Positions 45,298-58,100 of a stretch of 64,000 nucleotides of DNA are shown piece by piece. Source of the stretch: Clavaria fumosa (lineage: Eukaryota; Basidiomycota; Agaricomycetes; Agaricales; Clavariaceae); the NCBI GenBank assembly GCA_951802425.1, contig OX637795.1, positions 1,736,001-1,800,000 of the forward strand, given 5' to 3'. The notes beneath the pieces were generated by a model. The model was not told where the DNA came from. It did no database searches and saw nothing but the letters and a program-made list of their open reading frames with translations. Both the position numbers and the translations under genes were made by a program. Numbering within the stretch: the stretch's first letter is position 1; each line of letters starts with the position of its first letter.

Positions 45298-48200
45298 TTA
45301 GTCATCCTCTCCTTCATCTTCCTCCTGTATCGCATGTCCGCGAAACGCAGGGCCAGACCTACCTGCGGGTAACCTCCTACTACCCGCTCGCTCTCCGATG
45401 GATTCGTGCTTGCCATCAAGCGGGACGGGCGACTTGCGCCCCGTGGATGCGTGGCCGCTAGCCTTTTGTCTCGCACCCCCACCCACAAGGACCCCTCTCC
45501 CTTCCGCGCTCCCGCTGTCGCTCTTCGAGGCGCCGCCCGCACCGCTCCGACCACCCGCGGGCTTCATTTTGCGTGCCGCGTACGGCAACCGCGACGACGG
45601 GGCGACCACCGGCGAGTCTGGGCCCCGCATAGAACTGCTCCCGCTACCAGTGCTGCTGGCCGAGGCGGGCGGCGTGAGCGCGGTCGCCGGAGTCTGCCCT
45701 AGACCGCCCGCAAACGCGGGCACGTCCTCTTCCTCGTCCACCCAGTCGCTCTCGTCCCCAGGAGAGGCCGCGGTCCTCCCACTGAAGACGTCGCGGATGC
45801 CACCCGAGCCGTCCGCGGGCGAGATCGCGAGGACCTCGATGGGGAGGTGCGCCTTGCGCGACTGCCACCCAGGCGGCTCCACCCCCCACGACTTCTTCCA
45901 ACTCGAGCGGCCCACCGATGACGCGCTGTAGGTGTAGCCTGCCGGGCTCAAGTACAGGTTCTGTCGTCTCGACGCGGCGTGCTGGCCGCTGCTGTTACCA
46001 CTGTTGCCACTGCTCTTGCGAGCAGTCTCATGGGCGGGCCGGCGCGAATCTAGCCCCCTGAGAGGAGAGTGCGCCCTTGCGCCTTCATGGTCCGAGCTCT
46101 CCCCGTAGAAAGACGTAGGACGCGAAGAAGGCACAGAGTGGACGCTGGATGTGGTTGAGTTCGACCGCACGTGCGGTGGACGCGTATTACGCCGAACTAT
46201 CTTGGAAGAATTGGCAGACCCGACCCTTCGATGATACTTCTGAGGAGAGGACGCCCGGAGATGTGCAGAACCCACAGAACCTGCTGAGGGCGAATGCCGG
46301 TGCTTCGGCGGTACCGAAACGCTCCGGATAGAAGACGGCCGCGACGAATGGTCGCGATCCGAGTTGGGCGTGTGAGTCCCAATCGAGGGCTGGCTCAGAG
46401 CTGGGTTAAGGATGCCCAGAGGAGAGTCGATGACTAGAAGCTGTACAGAAGTGCCGGATGAGCGCCGAGAATTGACGCTGCTAGAGCGGCGGGACGAAAA
46501 AGAGTGTCGTTGAACTCTGTTCTTCTTCCGCGAACTTGGTGGGTAGTTGCTCCCTGAACCGCCGGGATGTCGCTTGGGCATCCCTGCGGTGGGAATGACA
46601 GGGGAAGACTGTCCACGCGGCAGTCTCACGGTCGTGTCCTTGCGCTTGCCCTTGCGATCCTCGCTTAACCACGTTTTGAATGCAGTGAGCAGACTTGCTC
46701 GATTCCGGTGCGCGCCCGCGGATTTACTGCCCTTCTGCGAGAAGGTGGGCAGAGGGGACAAAGTGTCATCCGGGGGCGACACCGTGCGCTCAACAGATGA
46801 GCCCACAGGGATCCAGGGTGAGGCAGCGAGCGGCCGAGGATGCTGAAGTTCAGCGCCCCGCTCAGGAGACGAGAGCGGCGCCGGGTCCCTGGTGGCCTTC
46901 GTCGAGGGAGACTTGGTCAACTTTGACGACCCACTTCCATGAGAGCTGCGTGGCGCATCCTCCGGGCCGGAGTTCTTGCGGTCGTTCTCCTTGGACCGCT
47001 CTCTCTCCTTCTCATCTCTCACGACCTCGGTGGACTTTTTTCGCACAATCCCCGCGGCTTCCAGCGCCGTCGTCGCGCGCTGCATGATGCTAACGCTGCC
47101 GGCCCTTGCTTTCCGAGCCTTCAGATCTTTAGAGCCTGAAGGAGTGGATGGCTGCGACCGAGCCGCAGCCTCTAGCGGTGGTGTCGAGGATGACAGATTG
47201 TGGCTGGTATCGGACCTCGCCTGGGGTGGCGGCGTCGTGGGCACGGTGGGCGTTGGTGGTATGAAGGCGAGATGCGGCGTCGACTGCGCCAAGCTTGTGC
47301 CGCTGTGCTGCCCAGACAAGTGCATAGTTTGAACGCCTGCGTTCCGTTTCGAGCTTGCTCGGTCAGCCGTTCTAGGGCGGCCCCTCTCCCCCTCTGCTTG
47401 CCTCCGGCCGCAGTCTTCGGCTTTGCTATTGGCAGGAGCATCCTCCTCTGCTGCAGCACGCTTCTCTGCCTTTCGCCGGAGCGTCCACCAAAGGGCCCCA
47501 GCGGCATCGCATGCATCGCTTAGGACGGAATGGACGATCTGGGCAGTGTCAAAGCCGAGGGAACTCAAATCGTTGAGCAGCTCGCGCTCGAGTGGTGTCG
47601 AGAAGATGATAGGGGCCGGGGTGTTCAAGAGGGATGAGAAGTCTTGCGGAGGCTGACCTTTCGGTGGTTTCTCCCTGGTGGGCGAGGTAGACGGCTCCTC
47701 GTCTGAGATGTAAGAGGACATCGAACGCCGTTTGGTTCGGGCAGGCGTTCGACCTGGATGCAGTGAAGGCGGGGACGTCGGGGTCGTTTCGGCCGAGTCC
47801 GATTGAGGGAAAACGGCCTTCGACTCAGAATAATGGCTGTTGTCAGCAGCCGTAGTGGTTGTACTTCTGTTGCCGTTATGATTCAGAAACTGATAGTGCA
47901 CAGACCCCAGATCAGAGGCTGAAACATGGGCAGCGCCAGAGCCCTTGTCCTAAAGTAGAGAAGAGAAACTGTAGTCAGCATATGAGTTATCACATACTGA
48001 GAAGAAGCCTCAGAGACATTGGGAGCTTGAAATTTATCCGTAAGAGAAGATGGCAAAGGATGGGAGTTGGTTTGGGGCGCATTGGATGAGTTGGGAAGTC
48101 CGAACCAGCGATGAGAGAGGATCTGCGGAATTGAGAGCCGCTTAACTGGATCTTTCTGAAGAATGTTTTTGACTAAATCTCGGGATTCTATCAAACGTCC

Positions 48201-49129
48201 GTGAGTTACAATCAAGGTCAAGTCGGCAGCAACATTACAGCTACCTGGTGAGAGCCATTGCGGATCCTCGAAGTCTGAGAAGATGATCTTGTCCCGCATG
48301 ATTGATTCGTCGTCATCGTCGAACGGTAAAGTTCCCGTGAGCAACGTGAAAAGTATGACCCCCAAAGACCATACATCAACCTCTGCTCGCAAATTGGTGG
48401 ACGATGATTCGCCGTGGAGGAGCATAGCAACCCACCTGGGCCGATGTATTTCCTCCCCTGAAGCATTTCAGGGGAGGCATAACCTGTCGTTCCACAGAAA
48501 GTCTCCATCAAGGAGCCGCGTTCATATTCCCGTGTGAAACCAAAATCTCCGAGCTTGACGCGGCATCGTTCATCCAGTAGTACGTTCTCCAGTTTCAGAT
48601 CGCGATGGACGATGTTTCGGTCGTGGAGATAGGCCACGGCAAGACACAGCTGCCCAAATATCATTCTGGCCTCGCTTTCTTCTAGCCTGCCCTTCTCCAC
48701 CAGATAGTCGAAGAGTTCGCCTCCGCTGCAGAGCTCGGTGACAATCCAAATGGAGGTTTCCGTGGCGATGACCTCATACATCTGCATGATGTTCGGGTGA
48801 TGAAGCTGGCGATGATGATGGATCTCGCGGGTGAGCGAGGCCGACACAGCTTTTGGAATCTGCTTGATAGCGACGCGCGTAGACGTTAGACGGTGCGTAC
48901 CCATACGGACCTTGCCGTAGGCACCTGTAAGATAGATTAGACCCATGTTCTGGCGGCACGAACACGGCATAGATTACGCGCCTTCGCCAATAACCTTCCC
49001 GAGGGTGTAATTGCCAATGACTCTAATTTTTCCCGAGGATAATTCTTTCCCCAGTTCGTTATAGGCGTTAGCGAGCATTGCTTTGTGATTCTGGGTTCCG
49101 GACACCTTGGTCTGGAAGGCAGCGGCCAT
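45298..49129 (-). CDS. CAMKL-family Ser/Thr protein kinase (Kin4-like)
   Basis: Five exons join in frame: 48982-49129, 48436-48924, 48245-48382, 47994-48187 and 45298-47949, giving 1,206 aa. The N-terminal kinase domain (about residues 41-310) is complete: GEGAYGKV loop, VAIKQI lysine (K70), HRDLKLEN (156-163), DFG (176-178), CGTTGYASPEML activation segment, EVDVWSLGVILFTLLTG. A UBA-like helical segment follows (LERELLNDLSSLGFDTAQIV). The remaining ~750 residues are Ser/Pro/Arg-rich and probably disordered. The layout fits AMPK-related kinases such as Kin4 (mitotic-exit/spindle checkpoint in yeast), but the subfamily is an inference. The first intron (48925-48981) starts GC; no GT donor keeps GAYGKV. 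Confidence 0.88.
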
Positions 49130-49591
49130 TTCCACATGTAGAGAGGTGAAGCAGAAGTAAAAAGTGCCTCCCGGTTGTACGAGAGAAGAATGAACCAAGA
49201 AAGAGGACCGTCGAGTTCGTCGCTGGCTGTCGATGTGCAAGGCCGTCGATATGCAGACTTGCGAAACCGATATTGTAGCTGTTTTGGTCCTTATTTCCAT
49301 ATAGCATGCTGATTTTACCTGATTCTTTCCCTCTTTTGTATCTGTTTCTGAGCCGAAATACAAAAATGGTGCAAAAGAGGCCAAGGCGGTGACAGACAGC
49401 AACGCCACCTTGCCCCCCCGCTGCGCCCCTCCTTACCAACCCCCACCATCAATCACCTTCGCAGTGCGAAGCGTACTCCTAACACAACTCTCAAACCACC
49501 CGCTTATACGACGTACAAGGTCAGTCTTGACTACAATGCTTTCGTTAATACGCCTAGAAAGCTGAAACATTGTCGCACAGGTCTTGACAAC
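49130..49591. promoter_or_regulatory. Divergent promoter region kinase/synaptobrevin
   Basis: 462 bp between the kinase start (-) and the synaptobrevin start (+). Open frames on the minus strand here (49439-49068) are upstream readings, not supported as coding. Confidence 0.45.
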
Positions 49592-50216
49592 ATGTTCGTT
49601 TGTGTTGCCTCCGCCAGCGAAGACAGGTCTTGATAATCACTCACAGGTCCTCCGAACCATACGACCCTCCCTCAAGACAGGGCCAAAAGGGAGCACCCTC
49701 GTCCTCAAACAGGACTGCAGCCATCCAAGCCCAGATAGATGACACCGTTGGAATAATGCGCGAGAACATCACGAAGGTAGCAGAGAGGGGCGAGCGGCTT
49801 GATAGTCTTCAAGACAAAACAGGTGAGTGGCCGACAGCCGCTTTTTGAACAATCTAGTCTAACCAACGACGTTACAGACACCCTCGCTGTCTCTGCTCAA
49901 GGGTTCCGTAAAGGTGCCAATCGCGTGCGCAAGGTACGTTTCTTTACTTTGTTCTTGATAACCAATTCAACCTCTCACATTGAAATACTTCTAGAATATG
50001 TGGTATGTTTTTAGTTTGTACGCTCCGCTGTCATGCTGATTCGAATGCTCTCGCGCAAAGGTGGAAAGATATGAAGGTAACGCATGACCATGTCTTTCTC
50101 GCCCCAACTATCACTCATTCACATACCTTTCCCCTCAGATGCGCATCATCATTGGTGTCGCCGTGGCCATTATCATAGTGATCATCGTTGTCTCTATTGT
50201 CAAAGCGACGAAATGA
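49592..50216 (+). CDS. SNC1: R-SNARE synaptobrevin/VAMP
   Basis: Tail-anchored R-SNARE of secretory vesicles, fusing Golgi/endosome-derived vesicles with the plasma membrane. Exons 49592-49593, 49647-49822, 49878-49933, 49995-50002 (8 bp), 50061-50076 (16 bp) and 50139-50216 give 111 aa. The SNARE helix runs from [19 protein letters not shown] to [14 protein letters not shown], with the zero-layer Arg in [16 protein letters not shown] precedes a C-terminal anchor ([19 protein letters not shown]). The start codon appears split by the first intron (AT, then G), giving [10 protein letters not shown]; no other in-frame ATG gives a natural start. Confidence 0.9.
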
Positions 50217-50606
50217 GCTCTTCTTATGACTGAACACTCCATTTCTCTCGCACTTCGGCTCCCCTCTGTTGTATCTATGCACCACTATAAATGCTTGCTT
50301 CCACTTTCTTTGGAAGTCGGTTTGTGTGGATTACTTTTAGGAGTCCTGTCATTGGTGGGACTCTTGGACTCCTAATAGCTTGATAGTTCTGTCTTCTTAG
50401 AAATATTGATGGTTGATTAGTGTACCATGCCCATCTATGATGAAGACCTGCCGTTTCTACCCGGTCTATCCTATCCGACTTCCCAACACCGCGCGTACTG
50501 CCCTGTAAACCGCGTGAACAAAACCACATATTGAAGGGCTTCTGTACCAGCCTGCTTAAATTCGTAGATTGGCAGCGAACTCTGAAGATGAGGCTACAAA
50601 TGGCTG
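50217..50606. other. Convergent intergenic region
   Basis: 3' flanks of the synaptobrevin (+) and WD40 (-) genes. No gene seen. Confidence 0.5.
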
Positions 50607-52040
50607 TTATGGGGTACGTGACTGGCTTGAATACCGCCTCACGATTCCGTCGTCTCCCGCCGTCCAAATATCTCCACAACCCTCATCGGCCACTTTGACA
50701 ACGCGTGTTGCATCACACTCTGGGCCCACGAGCTCAGCGACAACCCGGGGGCCCTCTGGCATAATCCCGGCGACGAAGGTCAGTCCCTCCAACCCAGCGA
50801 CAGCCAGCCCCACCTGGGGTGCACTATACACCCAGTCCAGCCTCTCTATGGATGCCGCGCTTCGCTTGAAGCGCATGAGAGGGGTAGACAACGAGCGGGT
50901 GTCATGAAGGGTGACTATACCGTCCCTTGAGCCGGTGGCGAGCAAATGGTGGCGTTCGGACACAGTGATTGTGTTAAGAGGCGACTTTGAGGCAGGCGAC
51001 GATGAGTGGTACACAGACTGCATGGAGCCGAGATCGAACGCCTCGAATGAGCCATTCGCCAGAGCGCACCAGACTAGCTTTCCCTGCGTCTCAACACCAC
51101 GGTCGTCCGAGGGCGCACCATCTAGCGGGACGCGGTCCAACTCCGTGCCACCCTTGGTACTGAGACTGAGGGCGAGCACAGGTGTATGTGATTGACGCCC
51201 CGCCACGAGCCGGCTGATCTGTTGTCCCGCGCTGACGTCCCACAATCGAAGCGTCCCATCCTGCGAGGACGAGACAACGTTTCGCCCGCGTGCGATGATT
51301 CCTGTTGCGGTGATGCCTGATGTGTGCCCTTGAAGTTTGCGGACTGAAGAGATAGCGGGGTCATCAGTGGTGGACGGGACCTCGGCTGGGAGGATCATCA
51401 AGGCAAAGTCCGCGCCGGCTGTGAGGAGCACACGCGACGAGGGGAAGTATTGTACCGAATAAACTGAGGAGACGTGCGCCTTTGCATGGGACTTAAGGGC
51501 AGCGGAGGTGTCAGAGGTTGCATAGATGTGCACGGAACCGTTACGCAACCCTGTTGCGAATTGCGATCCGTCAGGGGCAACGTCGAACGCGAGGATTGGA
51601 TGGGGCTTCGCCTAGCATCAGTCAATCTATTATGCCGCAGGGAGTCGAGCGCACGCTTTGTGAACTAGCCAGTCTGGGATCGACGTACTCCGTTGTTGGA
51701 AGTAATATTTTCGTAGAGGGGATGTCGAGAGCGGCACAGGCCACATAATATTCGTCCTTATAGTTAACCACACCTCGTAAGCGCAGCGGTTGGGGGACGA
51801 GACCAGGCTCACCGCCTCCATTTTCACATCAACCTTGTCATCTTGCGCTTTGAGCAGGACAAGGTCGCGGTCGTGGTCATCGAGGCAGACTTGGACTTTG
51901 GTATGTATTGAGGGTTTCAAGGAGTGGTAGCAGGAAACCCAGAATGCATTCTGTGGGGTTAACCCTTCGTTGACTTCAGATATCACATCCTTGAAGGATG
52001 TCTGGACTGTCGCGATGGGCAGGATTTGCAGGTCGTCCAT
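50607..52040 (-). CDS. WD40 protein, Rpn14/PAAF1-like
   Basis: Starts at MDDLQILPIATVQ (52038-52040). The first exon ends near 51,824 (MEA before GTGAGC), followed by a 56-bp intron and an exon from DEYYVACAALDIPSTKILL. A second intron (near 51,690-51,615, donor not certain) leads into the large last exon. WD repeats are recognisable: GSVHIYATSD, HVSSVYSVQYFPSSRVLLTAG, HTSGITATGI..SQDGTLRLWDV, LLATGSRDGIVTLHD, DIWTAGDDGIVRRY. Overall order and length resemble the proteasome-associated Rpn14/PAAF1 chaperone, inferred rather than proven. Divergent from POL2, with only 75 bp between start codons. Confidence 0.65.
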
Positions 52041-52115
52041 CAGTCGGGGAAAGTCACGAGACGCTGGCAATTGGCCATACGCGTGGTGGTCAACAACCGA
52101 CACGGTTAATCTGTT
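52041..52115. promoter_or_regulatory. 75-bp divergent intergenic region (WD40 gene / POL2)
   Basis: The inferred start codons of the minus-strand WD40 gene (52040) and POL2 (52116) are 75 bp apart. 5' leaders must be very short or overlap, and promoter elements probably lie partly in the neighbour's coding region. Confidence 0.6.
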
Positions 52116-55100
52116 ATGGCGCCGGGCGGTCGAGGAACATTCGGTCTGTCGTCTTCACGCTGGAGGGGGCGTGGCTCGTTCCGTCCTGCGGGGTTTCGCG
52201 GCGCGCGGGGGAGAGGACGGGGTGCTGGCGCTGGGCCGGATGACAGCGCGCCGAAGCGCGAGGACGACGGCACACAGCTAGCAGAGCGGTTCGAGCAAGT
52301 CAAGCTGAATGACGACATCGACGAGAAGCTCGGTTTTTCCAGGGTGCAAGGAGGCGGTCGGCGGGAAGGATGGCTTATCAACATGCATCCGGTACGTTCT
52401 TTATTCAGTCTACTCTGACTTTGCTTATTCTCTTGACATCCAAATAACGCGTCTCAGACACTCGTTAAGGATGCGGAGTGGCCTTCTGGTAAAGCCGCTG
52501 TCGACTTTTACTTCATACAAGAAGATGGAGGAATGTTCAAATGCACGTATCAATACGAGCCATACTTCCAAATCGCTTGCAAGGTGATGCGTCCTTTCAC
52601 GGAGCGCGTATCCAATCTCATATAAAATAACGTGTAATTTACAGGCTGGCACTGAAGGTATAGTGGAAGAGTGGCTGAAGAAGAAGTACGAAGGTATCGT
52701 CTCGCGCATCGTGCGCAAACCGAAGGAAGACCTCAATCTGCCAAATCATCTCATGGGCCACCGGCGCCTCTACCTGCAGCTGTGCTTCCGAAACGTGTCG
52801 GATCTCCTCACCGTGCGACGCGACATCGTTCCGCTCGCGCTCGCCAACGGGGCAAAGCGTGACGCTGTGGACGCGTACGCTGAAGTCGTCAGTGCGGCCG
52901 CGCACGCGACCTTAGATATTGAGTTAGAAGACGAGTTTGGGGCCATCGGCGGAGGCGGATCAATGGCCTCGAGGGGCGCGAGGGACAAAGATCCCCGGGA
53001 GGCCATCGTCGATGTCCGAGAGTTCGACGTGCCATATTATCTGCGCGTCGCGATTGACAACGAAATCCGTGTAGGACTGTGGTACGCTGTCACGTTTGAT
53101 GTGGGCCAACCCTCGTTCCAAAACCTCGCTGAGCGTGTCAAGCGAGCGGACCCTGTCGTCATGGCCTATGACATCGAGACTACGAAAGCACCTCTCAAGT
53201 TTCCCGACCAGGCGATCGACCAGGTCATGATGATCTCATACATGGTGGACGCACAGGGTTATCTGATTACTAACCGAGATATCGTAAGCGAAGATATCGA
53301 GGACTTCGAGTATACACCGAAAGAAGGCTATGAGGGTCCGTTCACCATTTTTAACGAGCCCGACGAGGTACGCATCATGTTTGACAATGTTTCTCTCCTT
53401 CACCTCCACACTTTGTAGCCGGCCACCATTAGACGTTTCTTTGAGCACATACAGGAACTCAAGCCCACAGTGATCGCTACTTTCAACGGCGATTTTTTCG
53501 ATTTTCCCTTCCTTTGCGCGCGTGCCAAGGTACACGGTATTGACATGTTTCTCGAAACGGGATTTGCGAAGGACTCGGAGGACGAATACAAAAGCAGGAC
53601 TTGCGTGCACATGGATTGCTTCAAATGGGTGAAGAGAGACTCGTACCTTCCCCAAGGCAGCCAAGGCTTGAAAGCAGTCACGAAGTCTAAATTGGGGTAT
53701 AATCCGATCGAATTAGACCCAGAACTAATGACACCGTAAGCATTCGCGTTCGCGTTAAGTCTCACACATTTCATACAGAGGAGATCAGATACGCAGTGGA
53801 GCAGCCGCAAGTCCTGGCGCAATACTCAGTATCCGATGCCGTCGCCACTTATTATCTGTACATGAAATACGTCCATCCGTTTATCTTCTCCTTGTGTAAT
53901 ATCATACCGCTGAACCCGGATGAGGTGCTAAGGAAAGGTAGTGGGACGCTATGCGAGACGCTCCTCATGGTCAGTACTCATCCCATATCCAGTCGGGTAA
54001 CTCAAATCTGGTAACAGGTGGAGGCTTACAGGGCAAACATCATCATGCCCAACCGGCATGAAGACGCCCACGGGAACATGTTCGAAGGCCATCTGCTTGC
54101 ATCTGAGACTTATGTCGGAGGTCATGTCGAAGCGTTGGAGGCCGGAGTATTTCGCAGCGATATTCCAGCCGAATTCAAGATCGAGCGATCCGCCGTCCAG
54201 CAAGTCAGTACTGATTGCTCCGTTTGATTTGACATGATTGACGGCCTCTTCAGCTCATAGATGATCTCGACGCGGCGCTCGCCTTCTGCATCGTCGAAGA
54301 GTCTAAGTCTTCTCTTGAAAAGGTTACAAACTACTCAGAGGTCAAGGCTCAAATACAGTCTCAACTCGAAGAGATGCGTGATAACCCTAAGCGCATCGAC
54401 AGGCCCCTCATCTACCATCTCGACGTTGCTGCCATGTATCCAAACATCATGTTGTCCAATCGACTTCAGCCCGACTCGGTCGTCGACGAGTCCGTGTGTG
54501 CAGTGTGCGATTACAATCGGCCTGGAAAAACATGCGATCGTAGAATGGACTGGGCTTGGAGAGGGGAGTTCTTCCCCGCACACAGAGACGAGTTCAATAT
54601 GATCAAGCACGCGCTGAATCAGGAGTCTTTCCCTCCTAAAAAACCAGGAGGACCGCAGCGGCGCTTCCCTGACCTCACGCAGGTCGAGCAGACCGCACTG
54701 CTGCATAAGCGGCTCGGAGACTACTCGCGCAAAGTATACAAGAAGACTAAGGACACGAAGGTCGAGACCAGGGAAGCTATCATCTGTCAAAGGGAGAATC
54801 CATTCTACGTCGACACAGTCCGCCGGTTCAGAGATAGGCGCTATGAATATAAAGGCCTCCTCAAAACGTGGAAGAAGAACCTGGATGCTTACGTCGGCGA
54901 AGGTCGTTCCCTGACAGAAATTGACGAAGCCAAGAAGATGGTCGTGATCTACGACTCCTTACAGCTCGCACACAAATGCATTCTTAACTCTTTCTACGGG
55001 TACGTCATGCGAAAGGGAGCACGATGGCACTCTATGGAGATGGCCGGCATTACTTGCCTGACGGGAGCGACCATCATTCAGATGGCACGAGCGCTGGTTG

Positions 55101-58100
55101 AACAGATTGGGCGACCCCTCGAACTTGACACGGACGGGATCTGGTGCATGCTCCCAGGCATATTCCCTGAAAACTTCAAATTCAAACTGGCCAATGGGAA
55201 GGCCATTGGGTTCTCTTATCCCTGCACAATGCTCAACCACCTCGTTCACGCGAAGTTTACGAATCATCAATATCACGACTTGGATCCTGAAACGGGGCAG
55301 TACGTCACCCACAGCGAGAATTCCATCTTTTTCGAGCTGGACGGTCCCTACAGGGCCATGATCCTGCCCTCTTCGAAGGAAGAAGATAAACTTCTCAAAA
55401 AACGATATGCTGTGTTCAACGATGACGGGTCTCTCGCAGAGCTGAAAGGATTTGAAGTAAAGCGTCGGGGCGAACTTCAGCTTATCAAGATATTCCAATC
55501 GCAAATCTTCGAGAAGTTCCTTCTAGGCGCCACCACAGAGGAGTGTTATGCCACTGTTGCTCAGGTTGCCGATCAGTGGCTCGATGTGCTTTTCAGCAAG
55601 GCCGTTTCCTTGAGCGATGAAGAGCTTGTGGATCTGATTGCGGAAAACAGAAGCATGTCCAAGACCCTGGCAGAGTACGCTGGCCAAAAATCCACTTCTA
55701 TTAGCACCGCTAAGCGTCTCGCCGAATTTCTGGGTGATCAGATGGTGAAGGACAAGGGTCTTGCATGCAAATTCATCATTTCGGAGAAACCAATTGGGGC
55801 TCCGGTCACGGATCGAGCAGTGCCTGTTGCGATATTCTCTGCGGATGAGAGCGTCAAGAGGACTTATCTGCGCAAGTGGCTCAAGGATAACAGTTTATCG
55901 AATTTTGACTTGAGGTCCATTCTGGACTGGGGATATTACATTGAGCGTCTCGGATCTGTCATTCAAAAACTCATCACAATTCCTGCCGCTATGCAAAAGA
56001 TTTCGAACCCTGTCCCACGTATTCGGCATCCCGATTGGCTTCATCGCCGTGTTGCCGGCGCAGTGGATAAATTCAAGCAGAATAAGATGACTGACTTTTT
56101 CAGTCGTCTCGTTGCACAAGACACAGCAGGGCCGGAGATGCACGATATTGAGGACTTGAGCGGTGACGAACGCCCAAGTGGTTGGCACCGGACAGCGATA
56201 GTCAAGCGAAAGACGATGACAAGTGAACAGAAAGCCGAAGAAACGCATGAGCGCGAAGAGTCGGAAGAGCCTTCACAGTCGTCGGAATCTGCTTTTGACT
56301 CTGAGAACAATCCTTCCACTCTCAGTTGGTATGACTGCCTTCGCCGATTGAAACCGCGCTGGCAGAAGCAGCAACAAAAACTGTGGGGTGGCACATCTAC
56401 CGTTGCCGTACCTGCCTTTTTCCGCGGAACCCGTGTCCGAAAGCACCATCGCTGGGATATCGTTCAGATTCGACCCAGCAAAATCGCTGGCCGCTTTGAC
56501 CTATGGCTCTCCATTGATTCTGAACTCGTCTCTGTTCCCCTCCGCATACCTCGCATCCTCTACTTACTCCTTCGGCAACCTCCAAACGGCACGTTGTTCA
56601 GGACTGACTATTATTCTGTCGACAAAGTCGTGCGCCAATTGCCTCGGAATCTCCCATGCAATAATCTGTATAAACTGACTGTGAAAGAGGATATTTATCA
56701 AGAATTCCAGGAACACTTCATAGATCTCACCAACGACCCCAATGTAGAGAGGGTCTATGAACAGCAGGCATGTCCCGCCGTTACCCTTAACTTCACGAAG
56801 CCTCAACGTTGTTCGAGCAGGTCCCATTAATTACACGCGCCTTGTTCAAGTTGGGGAAGACATGCACTTTGGGAGACCCTGCGATGACCCTGCATCAGGC
56901 CCAGATGATGGGCGCTGACCTGGAGCAGCTCGACCGTGCTATGGCCTCTCTAACACGCCGAAAGTATTTGGATAATGACATGGCTGGACAATACATCCTC
57001 CTATATCACGCCTGTTCTGTAAACGCGCCGCTCCACGTATTTGCACTGTTCCCGCCCACCGGTCCTTTCGCACTGCACATCGTTGATCCGGCTACACGTC
57101 GACAGCCAATATCCCGCCTTCGAGAACTGTACGCCGACCTCCTCTCCAAACGGCAGCAGGCCTCGGGGAAGAGCAAATCGGTAGAGTACATTCAATCCCG
57201 GGATTTCTCGACGGCCTACCACAGCACGGATGTTACAGCTCTGAAGGCAGTTTCGCGCGAATTGGGACTACTGGAGAACAAGTCGCACATTCTCGTCATA
57301 TCCTCAACCAAGGAGACTAGTTACTTTGAGCGACTCGTTCCGAGGATCGCAAAATTCCCTGTGTTGTCAATGTCCAAGGCGAGAGGGCCTCACAGCCTCG
57401 ACGTGTTCCCCTGGCAGTCCCACGTTGCTAGCAAGATGTTCAACCGTTACTTCTCAATGGGGGCCTGGCTGGATCGCTCTATTGCTATCGCAGACTACTA
57501 CGATGTCCCCATTGGCCATGTTGACGGCGACCAGCCCTTATACATGTCAGACATCAGCTTCGCGCGTCAATTAGTGCAGCAAGACTCCGTGATCTGGTGG
57601 TCGCCTGGCAACCGTCCCGACCTCGGCGGCATCGAGCATGACGACCGGCCTACCGAAGACCTGCCTAACACAGAGTTCCTGTCACCCGGCTGCTACTCCA
57701 ACGTGTGTGTGGAGGTGACCGTCCGCAACCTCGCGGTGAATTCTGTCCTGCATTCTGTCGTCGTCAATGAGTTGGAGGGTAGTGGCGGCGCTACTGCATT
57801 CGACTCCGTGTCTCGCACCCTGGACGAGTACCACAATGTGGAGAACCAGCGTGACCTCACGCTGGGCGAATCCAACCTATCTACTCACACCTTCGGAGTC
57901 CTGAAGCACATGATCCGAACGTGGCTGCTCGACAAGATCCAAGGCAATTTCGAAAGCCCGGCCACGCTCGCGATTGACCATTTTTGGAGGTGGATCAGCT
58001 CCAGCGCCTCGCACATGTACGACCCGAGCATACACCGATTCATCCACGGCTTGATGCGCAAAACCTTCATACAATTATTGGCTGAGTTCAAGCGTCTTGG

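Noticed and set aside
49592..49660. Synaptobrevin reading straight through from ATG 49,592
   Set aside because: The frame would need a ~20-bp intron. The split-ATG intron of 53 bp has normal size and gives a typical N-terminus.
52038..52103. Start of the Rpn14-like gene at 52,103, only 12 bp from POL2
   Set aside because: That codon is GTG. The first in-frame ATG is 52038-52040 and gives a natural N-terminus.
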